A program made the position numbers and the translations under genes. The notes below the pieces were generated by a model. It made no database searches. It saw only the letters and a list, made by a program, of their open reading frames with translations, and was not told where the DNA came from. A DNA stretch of 21,251 nucleotides, from positions 1 through 21,251 of the forward strand of contig CAKSWQ010000036.1 in NCBI GenBank assembly GCA_934512105.1, read 5' to 3'. This DNA comes from an uncultured Faecalibacterium sp. (GTDB lineage: Bacteria > Bacillota > Clostridia > Oscillospirales > Ruminococcaceae). Below, piece after piece: positions 13,673 through 21,081 of the stretch (the first letter of the stretch is position 1; every line of letters begins with the position of its first letter).

Positions 13673-16600
13673 ATGGAAAAATTCAGTGTCAAAAAACCAT
13701 TTACGGTGCTGGTTGCGGTCATCATGGTGCTGATGCTCGGCTTTGTATCGATCACTAAGATGAAAACGAACCTGCTGCCGGATGTCAGCACCCCGTACCT
13801 GATGGTGGTCACCGTGTATCCCGGTGCCAGCCCGGAGCGTGTGGAGAGCGAAGTCTCGGACGTGCTGCAAAACGCGCTCACGGTGCCGGGTGTGGAAAAG
13901 ATCACCGCCACCTCGGCTGAAAACTACAGCCTGCTGCTGATGAAGTTCGTGGACGACACGGACATGAACAGCGCACTGGTGCAGGTGTCCAACAAGCTGG
14001 ATCAGGCCAAGAGCGACCTGCCGGAAACGGCGCTGACTCCCTCTGTGATACAGTACAGCATGAACATGAACGCCTTTATGACCGTGGCTGTCAGCCGCGA
14101 GGGCAGTTCGGTGTACGAGCTTTCTGATTTTATCAAGAACACCATGACCCCCTACGTCCAGCGCAAGGGCGGCGTGTCCAGCGTATCTTCCAGCGGCCTT
14201 GTGGAGCAGCTGGTACAGGTGCAGCTGAATCAGGAAAAGGTGGATGCCATCAACGAAAAGCTGATGGAGCTCATCGACACCCAGCTGGAAGCGGCGCACG
14301 CCCAGCTGGAGGAGGCCGAGGCCAAGATCAATGCAGGCCGTGCGGAATATGATAAGCAGTACCGGAACTTTGGCAACACGGTGTCCAACACGGTCATGGG
14401 TACTTTGAGCTCTGAGGTGGGCAGCGCCGTAGAGGTGGTGCGCAAGCAGGCCGAAGCACTGCTGCAAAGCGTCAACAACCTGATCGCCGTGGTCAAAGAG
14501 CCCGAGGTGCAGCAGGCCCTCATTGAGGTGCAGGCCGGCTTGCAGCGGGTGCTGGACAAGTTCAACAGCACCGGTATGCGGGATATCGACTCCCTGATCG
14601 AGATCGTGTCCGAGCTGCGCGATATCACCGATAAGCTTTCCTCTGCATTGCAGACCTTGCAGAACCGCATCAATACCGAAACTGGTACGCAGGGCGATGG
14701 CGCAGCGGATCTGGCAGATGAGCTGCAATTGCAGGACAGCCTGAACGTTATCTATAAGACGCTGGAAGATACCATCAAGGCCATGGACAATGTGCCCGGC
14801 ATGATGAGCGAGTTCTCCAAGGCGCTGGGCAACTTTACCCAGCAGCAGATGGTCGCCTACATGCAGTTTACCGAGGCCCGCGAAACGCTGAACGAGTACG
14901 AAAAGCAGCTCAGCGAGGCAAAGCTGCAGTACGAGGCCGCCAAGGAAAAGGCGCTTGCCAGCGCCGATGTGGCTAAGCAATTGGATATCAAGACCCTTGC
15001 CACCCTCATCTACGCCCAGAACTTCTCCATGCCCGCCGGTTACGTCAAGGACGAAAGCGGCGAGTCGTGGCTGCTGAAGGTGGGCGAGGAATACGACAGC
15101 GTGGAGGATATCCGCGGGGCCCTGCTGCTCCATGTGGAGGGCTACGGTGACGTGCGCCTTTCCGATGTGGCAGACGTGGAGGTCATCGACAACGCCGCCG
15201 ACAGCTATACCCGCCTGAACGGCGAGCAGGCTTCGGTGCTGAAAATTTACAAGGACGACAGCTCCAGCGCAGGTGACGTATCCGCCAACTGTCTGGACGC
15301 TTTCAAGGAGCTGGAAGCCCAGTACGATGGCCTGCATGTTGTGGTGCTGTCCAATCAGGGCAACTACATCAGCATCCTCATCAAGAGCATCCTCACCAGT
15401 ATGCTGGTGGGTGCCGCACTGGCCATCGTCGTGCTGGCCATCTTCCTGAAGGACATCAAGCCTACCTTGGTGGTCGGCATCAGTATCCCCCTGTCGGTGC
15501 TGTGCGCCGTGGTGCTGATGTACTTCACAGGTCTTGACCTGAACGTCATGACGCTGGCCGGCCTTTCGCTGGGCATCGGTATGCTGGTGGATAACTCGGT
15601 GGTCGTCATCGAAAACATCTACCGTCTGCGCGGCCGCGGCGTGCCCGCCGCCCGCGCGGCCGTGCAGGGTGCGCGTCAGGTGGGTATGTCCGTTGTGGCC
15701 TCTACCCTTACCTCGGTCTGCGTGTTCCTGCCGGCCGTGTTCTCTGCCAGCCTCATCCGCAGCCTGATGGGCCCCATGTCCCTGTGCATCGGCTACTGCC
15801 TGATGGCTTCCCTCATCGTAGCACTGACCGTGGTGCCCGCCGCTTCGGCTACCGTGCTGAAGAACGCCCAGCCCAAAAAGCTGGCATGGTTCGATAAAAT
15901 CCAGGACGCCTACGGCCGCAGTCTGGAAAAGGCTTTGCAGAAGCGCTTTGTGCCGCTGGCAGCCGCCGTGCTGCTGCTGGTGTTCTGCTGCTGGCGGGTG
16001 GTCTCCATGGGCATCGTGCTGCTGCCCACCAGCACCAGCAACGAGGCCATGATCACCCTTTCCACCACCGAAACCCTCTCGCAGCAGGAATCCTATGATG
16101 TAGCCGGTAAGGTGGTGCAGGCTGTGATGGCTGTGGACGGCGTGGAGGAGGTAGGCATTACCCCCGACAACACCGTGGCGGGCATGGATGTCTCCAACCT
16201 TGGCCTGCCCTCCACCATCACCGACCTGCTGAACGCCGCCAACGGCTACGGCAAGTATAAGATCAACGTCAAGCTCAACGAGGAGCTCTCCTCTTCCAAG
16301 ATCGACGCCGCCTGCAAGGCCATGGAGGAAGCTGTGGCCGGGGTGGCGGACTGCACCGCCACCGTCCAGCAGTACGGCATGACCGATGACCTGACCAGTC
16401 AGCTGTCCACCGGCCTGACCATCAAGATCTACGGCACCGATGCCGAGACCCTGACCGCCCTGTCCGAGAAGGTCATCGATATCGTGAACAACACCGATGG
16501 CTTCCAGAACGCCACCAATGGTCTGGGTGCGGGCGATTCCACCATCATCCTTCAGGTGGACCGCGACAAGGTACGCGCCAACGGCCTGACCGTTGCGCAG

Positions 16601-17617
16601 GTGTACCAGCAGATCGCGGCAAAGCTGACCACTACCACCACGGCACAGACCCCTGTTACCGTGGATGGCACCACCATGGATGTGCAGATCACCAACAATC
16701 TGGACCCGCTGACCAAGGAAAACATGATGGACATGACCTTTGAGACCACCGTCATGTCCGCCGACGGCACCACCGCCACCGGCACCTGCACGCTGGCAGA
16801 TATCGCCAGCTGGACCACCGGCACCACACCGGACTCCATCACCAGCGAGAACCAGAACCAGTTCGTCACCGTCACCGCCGAGACTGCCCCGGGCTACAAC
16901 ACTACGGTGCAGGCGCGTGCGGTGAAAAAGGCGCTGGATGCCTTTGCCCTTACCGACGAGATGCCGGAGGGCTGCTCCTTCTCCATGGGCGGCGAGAGCG
17001 ACAGCGTGAACTATATGACCAACGAGATGATCCAGTGGATGGCACTGGCCCTGCCCTTTGTGTACCTTGTCATGGTGGCACAGTTCCAGAGCCTGCTGTC
17101 CCCCTTCATCGTGCTGTTCACCGTGCCGCTGGCCTTTACCGGCGGTCTGCTGGGCCTGCTGCTCACCGGCCAGCAGCTGACCATGATCTCCATGATGGGC
17201 TTCATCGTGCTGATGGGTACGGTCGTCAACAACGGCATCGTGTTCGTGGACTACGCCAACCAGCTGCGCATGGGCGGCATGGAGCGCCGCGCCGCGCTGG
17301 TGGCCACCGGCAAGACCCGTATGCGCCCCATCCTGATGACCACCCTGACCACCGTGCTGGCCATGCTGCAAATGGTGTTCAGCAACGATATGGCAAGCCA
17401 GCTGATGAGCGGCATGGCTATCGTCATCATCTGCGGCCTGAGCTACGCTACCCTGATGACCCTGTATATCGTGCCCATTCTGTACGATATTCTGTTCAAG
17501 AAGCCGCCGCTCAACGTGGACATCGGCAGCGACGAGGACCTGGACGACATCCCGGACGATGCCGCCGAGTTCATTGCTGCCCAGTCCTCTGCGGCACAGC
17601 CTCAGCCGGAGGCATAA
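13673..17617 (+). CDS. RND-family efflux permease with a long coiled-coil insertion
   Basis: The 1314-residue product is a proton-driven RND permease (AcrB/CusA/SwrC fold). The first helix lies about 10-30; helices 2-6 start near 566 and helices 8-12 near 1123. The relay motif in helix 4 reads GMLVDNSVVVIEN with D640 and Asn where AcrB has its second Asp. Helix 10 reads VVNNGIVFVDYANQ with N1186-N1187 in the region of the AcrB Lys, as in Gram-positive members. The first external loop is about 535 residues because of a helical insertion at about 190-450, rich in Glu, Gln, Lys and Ala heptads. No membrane-fusion or outer-membrane partner is encoded nearby. A Gly/Thr-rich porter-like second loop follows and the C-terminal tail is acidic. 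Substrate is unknown; lipids, peptides or drugs are possible. The ATG at 13673 follows GTAGGAT. Confidence 0.9.
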   Translation: MEKFSVKKPFTVLVAVIMVLMLGFVSITKMKTNLLPDVSTPYLMVVTVYPGASPERVESEVSDVLQNALTVPGVEKITATSAENYSLLLMKFVDDTDMNSALVQVSNKLDQAKSDLPETALTPSVIQYSMNMNAFMTVAVSREGSSVYELSDFIKNTMTPYVQRKGGVSSVSSSGLVEQLVQVQLNQEKVDAINEKLMELIDTQLEAAHAQLEEAEAKINAGRAEYDKQYRNFGNTVSNTVMGTLSSEVGSAVEVVRKQAEALLQSVNNLIAVVKEPEVQQALIEVQAGLQRVLDKFNSTGMRDIDSLIEIVSELRDITDKLSSALQTLQNRINTETGTQGDGAADLADELQLQDSLNVIYKTLEDTIKAMDNVPGMMSEFSKALGNFTQQQMVAYMQFTEARETLNEYEKQLSEAKLQYEAAKEKALASADVAKQLDIKTLATLIYAQNFSMPAGYVKDESGESWLLKVGEEYDSVEDIRGALLLHVEGYGDVRLSDVADVEVIDNAADSYTRLNGEQASVLKIYKDDSSSAGDVSANCLDAFKELEAQYDGLHVVVLSNQGNYISILIKSILTSMLVGAALAIVVLAIFLKDIKPTLVVGISIPLSVLCAVVLMYFTGLDLNVMTLAGLSLGIGMLVDNSVVVIENIYRLRGRGVPAARAAVQGARQVGMSVVASTLTSVCVFLPAVFSASLIRSLMGPMSLCIGYCLMASLIVALTVVPAASATVLKNAQPKKLAWFDKIQDAYGRSLEKALQKRFVPLAAAVLLLVFCCWRVVSMGIVLLPTSTSNEAMITLSTTETLSQQESYDVAGKVVQAVMAVDGVEEVGITPDNTVAGMDVSNLGLPSTITDLLNAANGYGKYKINVKLNEELSSSKIDAACKAMEEAVAGVADCTATVQQYGMTDDLTSQLSTGLTIKIYGTDAETLTALSEKVIDIVNNTDGFQNATNGLGAGDSTIILQVDRDKVRANGLTVAQVYQQIAAKLTTTTTAQTPVTVDGTTMDVQITNNLDPLTKENMMDMTFETTVMSADGTTATGTCTLADIASWTTGTTPDSITSENQNQFVTVTAETAPGYNTTVQARAVKKALDAFALTDEMPEGCSFSMGGESDSVNYMTNEMIQWMALALPFVYLVMVAQFQSLLSPFIVLFTVPLAFTGGLLGLLLTGQQLTMISMMGFIVLMGTVVNNGIVFVDYANQLRMGGMERRAALVATGKTRMRPILMTTLTTVLAMLQMVFSNDMASQLMSGMAIVIICGLSYATLMTLYIVPILYDILFKKPPLNVDIGSDEDLDDIPDDAAEFIAAQSSAAQPQPEA

Positions 17618-17638
17618 GGCAGATAAGTCTGTATCACC

Positions 17639-17679
17639 AAAGCGCCCCGCATTTCCACCGGAAGTGCGGGGCGCTTTTT
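17639..17679 (+). terminator. Terminator of the RND permease gene
   Basis: AAAGCGCCCCGCA (17639-17651) pairs with 17665-17677, followed by five T residues, 22 bases past the stop. Confidence 0.92.
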
Positions 17680-17700
17680 GGTATTGTAGGCAGCTAAGCT

Positions 17701-17832
17701 GACCCCCTCAGGCGCTGCGCGCCAGCTCCCCCAAGGGGACGCCTTTGCGCTGTGCCGGAAACTTTCCCGCCACCGCCAAAAGCCGTCCCCTTGGGGAAGG
17801 TGGCATCGCCGCAGGCGATGACGGAAGGGGTA
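17701..17832 (+). repeat. Palindromic intergenic repeat, family 1, copy e
   Basis: 132 bp, ends GACCCCCTCAG and GACGGAAGGGGTA, with the same arms, core and CATCGCC/GGCGATG hairpin as copies a and b. The first hairpin is a short GGCGCTGCGCGCC. It starts 22 bp after the RND terminator. Confidence 0.9.
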
Positions 17833-17946
17833 ACCGCCCCGCCGCCGGCAGCCCCATTGTAGTCACTTTCGATGATTCTACCAAAAAATCGCCGCAAAAA
17901 TTGGATGGTAATTCTAAAAGGAATCCAACACAAAACTGTAAAACTG

Positions 17947-17955
17947 TGATATAAT
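17947..17955 (+). promoter_or_regulatory. Extended -10 promoter of galM
   Basis: TGTGATATAAT contains TGA-TATAAT, a perfect extended -10; the -35 is weak. Transcription would start near 17962. Confidence 0.65.
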
Positions 17956-17972
17956 CATAAATACAGACAAGG

Positions 17973-18002
17973 TGCAAAGGGGGTGGTCTGCCCCCTTTTG
18001 CA
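17973..18002 (+). promoter_or_regulatory. Strong hairpin in the galM leader
   Basis: TGCAAAGGGGG (17973-17983) pairs with CCCCCTTTTGCA (17991-18002) with a single bulge and a 7-base loop, starting about 11 nt into the transcript and followed by TTTCC. It may be an attenuator or a 5' stabiliser. Confidence 0.5.
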
Positions 18003-18033
18003 TTTCCGAAAAAACTTTAGGAGGCGAGGCCCA

Positions 18034-19107
18034 ATGGCACAGATCCGTTCCAAGCCCTTCGGTGTGACCAAAGAGGGCGCTAATGTTACCGAGTACATTC
18101 TCTCGAACCCCGGCGGTATGTCCGTCAGCGTGCTGGATTACGGCTGCGTGATCAAAAATATTATCGTCCCGGCCAAAAACGGCCCGGTTGACGTGGTGGT
18201 GGGTCACGACACCATGGCAGATTACGAGAACGACTTCACCTCGTCCGGCAGCACCTGCTGCGGTGCTTTTGTGGGGCGCTACGCCAACCGCATCGAGAAT
18301 GCCGTCTTTACCTTGGGCGGCAAGACCTACCAGCTGGAAAAAAACTGCGGCGAGCACCATCTGCACGGCTGCTTCTCCCGCAAGCTCTATGAGGTGAAGT
18401 ATTTCGGCGACACCCTGCTGATGGAAGCCGTAAGCCCCGACGGCGAGGACGGCTTTCCCGGCACGCTGAAGATCGCGGTGCGCTATACCCTCACCGATGA
18501 CAACACCTTCCGCATGGACTACCGTGTGTCCTCGGACGCCGACACCCTTGTAAACCTGACCAACCACAGCTACTTCAATCTGGACGGCGGCGGCGATGTG
18601 CTGAACCAGAAGCTGCGCATCTACGCCTCCCGCTATCTGGAGGGCAACAATACCACCTGCCCCACCGGCAGCATCCTGCCTGTGGCGAACACCCCCATGG
18701 ACTTTACTGCAGGTAAGATCATCGGCAAGGAGATCGACACCGGCTTCCCTCAGACCACCATGGTGGGCGGCGGCTACGACCACTGCTATGTCATCGACCG
18801 CGCCCGGGGCTCCAGCCAGAGCATCTGCGCTTGGGCTACCAGCGATAAGACCGGCATCAGCATGAAGCTGTACACCACCCAGCCTGGCATCCAGCTGTAC
18901 ACTGGCAACTTTTTGCAGGACTGCCCCGCCCCGGGCAAGGGCGGCCAGCCCCTGCGCAAGTACGGCGGCTTTGCCTTGGAGACCCAGCACTTCCCTTGCA
19001 GCCCCTCCCACCCGGAGTTCCCCTCCACAGTGCTGCGGGCGGGCAAGGTGTTCCGCGCCACCACCACCCTGCGGTTCTTCACCGGTAAGCAGTGCGGAAA
19101 GCTTTAA
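18034..19107 (+). CDS. galM: Aldose 1-epimerase (mutarotase)
   Basis: The 357-residue enzyme interconverts the alpha and beta anomers of galactose and related sugars, feeding galactokinase in the Leloir pathway. Family signatures: GRYANRIENA near 86-95, EHHLHGC with catalytic-region H111, NLTNHSYFNL with H178, GGGYDHCYVID with the substrate-binding Asp, and GFALETQHFP with the catalytic base E316. No signal peptide is seen, so it is cytosolic. The ATG at 18034 follows AGGAGG by nine bases; a longer frame from a GTG at 17983 would run through the leader hairpin and is rejected. galE lies 517 bp downstream as a separate unit. Confidence 0.95.
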   Translation: MAQIRSKPFGVTKEGANVTEYILSNPGGMSVSVLDYGCVIKNIIVPAKNGPVDVVVGHDTMADYENDFTSSGSTCCGAFVGRYANRIENAVFTLGGKTYQLEKNCGEHHLHGCFSRKLYEVKYFGDTLLMEAVSPDGEDGFPGTLKIAVRYTLTDDNTFRMDYRVSSDADTLVNLTNHSYFNLDGGGDVLNQKLRIYASRYLEGNNTTCPTGSILPVANTPMDFTAGKIIGKEIDTGFPQTTMVGGGYDHCYVIDRARGSSQSICAWATSDKTGISMKLYTTQPGIQLYTGNFLQDCPAPGKGGQPLRKYGGFALETQHFPCSPSHPEFPSTVLRAGKVFRATTTLRFFTGKQCGKL

Positions 19108-19119
19108 AAAGGATACACT

Positions 19120-19156
19120 ACGCAAAAACGTCTGCTTTGGCAGACGTTTTTTGCGT
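19120..19156 (+). terminator. Terminator of galM
   Basis: ACGCAAAAACGTCTGC (19120-19135) pairs with 19140-19156 (one extra T), loop TTTG, with the T-run inside the right arm. Confidence 0.88.
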
Positions 19157-19160
19157 TGTT

Positions 19161-19391
19161 GCCCCCTCAGCCTCGCATTCGCTCGGCAGCTCCCCCAAGG
19201 GGACGCCAACCCTCTCAGTCTGCTCCCGATGGTCGCAGCCAGCTCCCCCGAAGGGGGAGCTTTATTCGCGCTGACCGGAAGATGCAAAAAGCTCCCCCTT
19301 CGGGGGAGCTGGCACGGCGTAAGCCGTGACTGAGAGGGTTCGGCCGTCCCCTTGGGGAAGGTGGCATCGCGCAGCGATGACGGAAGGGGTA
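19161..19391 (+). repeat. Family 1 repeat interrupted by a family 2 unit
   Basis: The left half of family 1 (CCCCCTCAG to CAGCTCCCCCAAGGGGACGCC) and the right half (CGGCCGTCCCCTTGGGG to GACGGAAGGGGTA) flank the family 2 unit at 19208-19340. About 35 bp of the normal family 1 core is missing at the junction. It begins four bases after the galM terminator. Confidence 0.88.
19208..19340 (+). repeat. Palindromic intergenic repeat, family 2, copy b (nested)
   Basis: 133 bp bounded by perfect inverted repeats AACCCTCTCAGTC and GACTGAGAGGGTT. Two AGCTCCCCC/GGGGGAGCT hairpins and the GGCACGGCGTAAGCCGTGA hairpin match 13202-13329. The exact ends of the mobile unit can be read here because both sides are family 1 sequence. 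Confidence 0.88.
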
Positions 19392-19522
19392 TTCTCCCTC
19401 ATTTCTATGTTTTGCACAAATAGCGCATTCTCTCCATGTGAAAAGTGCGAAAAATCTCTGCCAATCAAAAGTGTATTGCGCGAAGATGCAACAAAAATAT
19501 ATCTGAATAAAGAAAGCGCCTC

Positions 19523-19551
19523 TTGCAGTCAGCGGCAAAAAGCGGTATTCT
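19523..19551 (+). promoter_or_regulatory. Weak candidate promoter of galE
   Basis: TTGCAG (19523-19528) and TATTCT (19546-19551) are 17 bp apart; both are poor matches. Another weak pair (TTGCGC, TATATC) lies about 45 bp further upstream. I see no gene in 19392-19624; the open frame there lacks a ribosome site. Confidence 0.3.
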
Positions 19552-19624
19552 TTAAGCAGACCGGGCAGCGCCCGGCGCAAAGAGAAAAAAAGCAAGAAAT
19601 GATATGTGAGAGAGGTACTCGGCT

Positions 19625-20650
19625 ATGGCAATTTTAGTTTCCGGCGGTGCCGGCTACATCGGCAGCCACACCTGCATCGAACTGTTGAACGCTGGCTACG
19701 ATATCGTGGTGGCAGATAACTATTATAACGCTTCCCCCGTGGTTCTGGACCGGGTCAAGCAGATCACCGGCAAGGATTTCCGCTTCTACAATGCAGACAT
19801 GACCCGCCGCGAGGACGTGGAGAAGATCTTCTCCGAGTGCCCGGACATCACCGCCGTCATCCAGTTTGCAGCCTACAAGGCTGTGGGCGAGAGCGTGTCC
19901 AAGCCCATCGAGTACTACTACAATAACCTCAACTGCACGCTGGTCATTCTGGACGTGATGCGCCATCATGACTGCCACAACTTCGTGTTCAGCTCCTCCG
20001 CTACCGTCTACGGCGACCCCGCCAGTGTGCCCATCACCGAGGACTTCCCCGTGGGTGCTACCACCAACCCCTACGGCACCACCAAGGCCTTTACCGAGCG
20101 CATTCTGCAGGACGTCTGCAAGGCGGACCCCAGCCTGAATGTGGCGCTGCTGCGCTACTTCAACCCCATCGGTGCCCACAAGAGCGGCCTGATCGGCGAG
20201 GACCCCAACGGCATCCCCAATAACCTGATGCCCTACATCGCCAAGGTGGCTGTGGGCAAGCTGGAAAAGGTGCACGTCTTTGGCAACGACTACCCCACCC
20301 CGGACGGCACCGGTGTGCGTGACTACATCCACGTTGTGGATCTGGCCCGGGGCCATGTGTGCGCCATCCGCAAGCTGGAGACCGGCTGCGGCCTCTTCAT
20401 CTGCAATCTGGGCACCGGCAAGGGCTACAGCGTGCTGGATGTCATCCACGCCTTCTCCAAGGCCTGCGGCAAGGAGATCCCCTACGTCATCGACCCCCGC
20501 CGCCCCGGCGATATTGCGGAGTGCTACGCCGACCCCACCAAGGCTAAGAACGAGCTGGGCTGGGTGGCTGAGTACGGCATCGAGGAGATGTGCGCCGACA
20601 GCTGGAACTGGCAGAAAAATAACCCCGATGGCTACCACACCGTGAAGTAA
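19625..20650 (+). CDS. galE: UDP-glucose 4-epimerase
   Basis: The 341-residue enzyme interconverts UDP-galactose and UDP-glucose using tightly bound NAD, serving galactose use and supply of UDP-galactose for surface polysaccharide. It is an extended short-chain dehydrogenase. The NAD-binding GGAGYIG is at 7-13, FAAYKAVGES near 82-91, the SSSATVYG strand has catalytic S125, and Y150-x3-K154 (YGTTK) is intact. ALLRYFNPIGAH and RDYIHVVDLARGH follow, as in standard GalE. Length is the usual 330-340. The ATG at 19625 follows GAGAGAGG by nine bases. It has its own terminator, so galM and galE are separate transcription units. Confidence 0.96.
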   Translation: MAILVSGGAGYIGSHTCIELLNAGYDIVVADNYYNASPVVLDRVKQITGKDFRFYNADMTRREDVEKIFSECPDITAVIQFAAYKAVGESVSKPIEYYYNNLNCTLVILDVMRHHDCHNFVFSSSATVYGDPASVPITEDFPVGATTNPYGTTKAFTERILQDVCKADPSLNVALLRYFNPIGAHKSGLIGEDPNGIPNNLMPYIAKVAVGKLEKVHVFGNDYPTPDGTGVRDYIHVVDLARGHVCAIRKLETGCGLFICNLGTGKGYSVLDVIHAFSKACGKEIPYVIDPRRPGDIAECYADPTKAKNELGWVAEYGIEEMCADSWNWQKNNPDGYHTVK

Positions 20651-20664
20651 CTTTATAAAGATGG

Positions 20665-20705
20665 AGCACCGCATATTCTCGCCCGAGAGTGTGCGGTGCT
20701 TTTTT
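20665..20705 (+). terminator. Terminator of galE
   Basis: AGCACCGCA (20665-20673) pairs with TGCGGTGCT (20692-20700), with an inner TCTC/GAGA helix and six T residues (20700-20705). Confidence 0.92.
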
Positions 20706-20710
20706 GTGCA

Positions 20711-20872
20711 AACTCCCTCAGGCAAAACCTGACGGTTTTGCCAGCTCCCTCGGAGAGGGAGCCTCTGGCGCGCCCGCAAGCTTTGCACTTTAGCCGGAAA
20801 CCGTACCTCTATGCCAAAGGCCCCATCCCAGAGGGGGCTGGCATCGAGCGCAGCGAGATGACTGGGGGAGTT
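20711..20872 (+). repeat. Palindromic intergenic repeat, family 3, copy b
   Basis: 162 bp from AACTCCCTCAGG to CTGGGGGAGTT, closely matching 8184-8337 in hairpins and core. It starts five bases after the galE T-run. Confidence 0.85.
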
Positions 20873-20875
20873 AAG

Positions 20876-20975
20876 CCGTCCCCTTGAGGGCCGACTTCCC
20901 CCGGCCGGGGGAAGATGTCGCGCAGCGACAAAAGGGGAAGGTGGCTGCGAACGCAGTGAGCAGACGGAAGGGGTA
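20876..20975 (+). repeat. Truncated family 1 repeat carrying a different small palindrome
   Basis: Begins within the family 1 right arm (CCGTCCCCTT) and ends with GCAGACGGAAGGGGTA. Between them sits a foreign palindrome, CTTCCCCCGGCCGGGGGAAG, with a TGTCGCGCAGCGACA hairpin. The left half of family 1 is missing; family 3 stands in its place. Confidence 0.75.
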
Positions 20976-20993
20976 AGCTCCCCCATTTTTCTA

Positions 20994-21022
20994 TTGACAT
21001 CCGCTGCCAGTTAGCCTATACT
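20994..21022 (+). promoter_or_regulatory. Sigma-A promoter of feoA
   Basis: A perfect TTGACA (20994-20999), 17-bp spacer and TATACT (21017-21022). Transcription would start near 21029. Confidence 0.85.
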
Positions 21023-21027
21023 ACATT

Positions 21028-21045
21028 TGTTAACACGGACTAACA
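21028..21045. promoter_or_regulatory. TGTTA-N8-TAACA palindrome at the feoA transcription start
   Basis: Inverted repeat covering the predicted +1. A second partial one, GTTAG-CCTATA-CTAC, overlaps the -10 (21010-21024). The position suits an iron-responsive repressor of DtxR or Fur type, but the sequence is not a clear match to either consensus. Confidence 0.4.
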
Positions 21046-21081
21046 CATAAGAACGGTACATATAAAAGAAGGCAAACAGAT

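Noticed and set aside
13601..17371. 1256-residue minus-strand open frame opposite the RND gene
   Set aside because: Composition (His, Gln, Gly runs) is that of a frame antisense to a GC-rich gene; no motifs or start signals.
19406..19637. Small Cys-containing frame (MFCTNSAFSPCEKCEKS...) before galE
   Set aside because: No ribosome site, ends inside galE out of frame, and no recognisable domain.
2140..20975. CRISPR array
   Set aside because: The repeats are long, palindromic, scattered and inverted, without regular spacers or cas genes.
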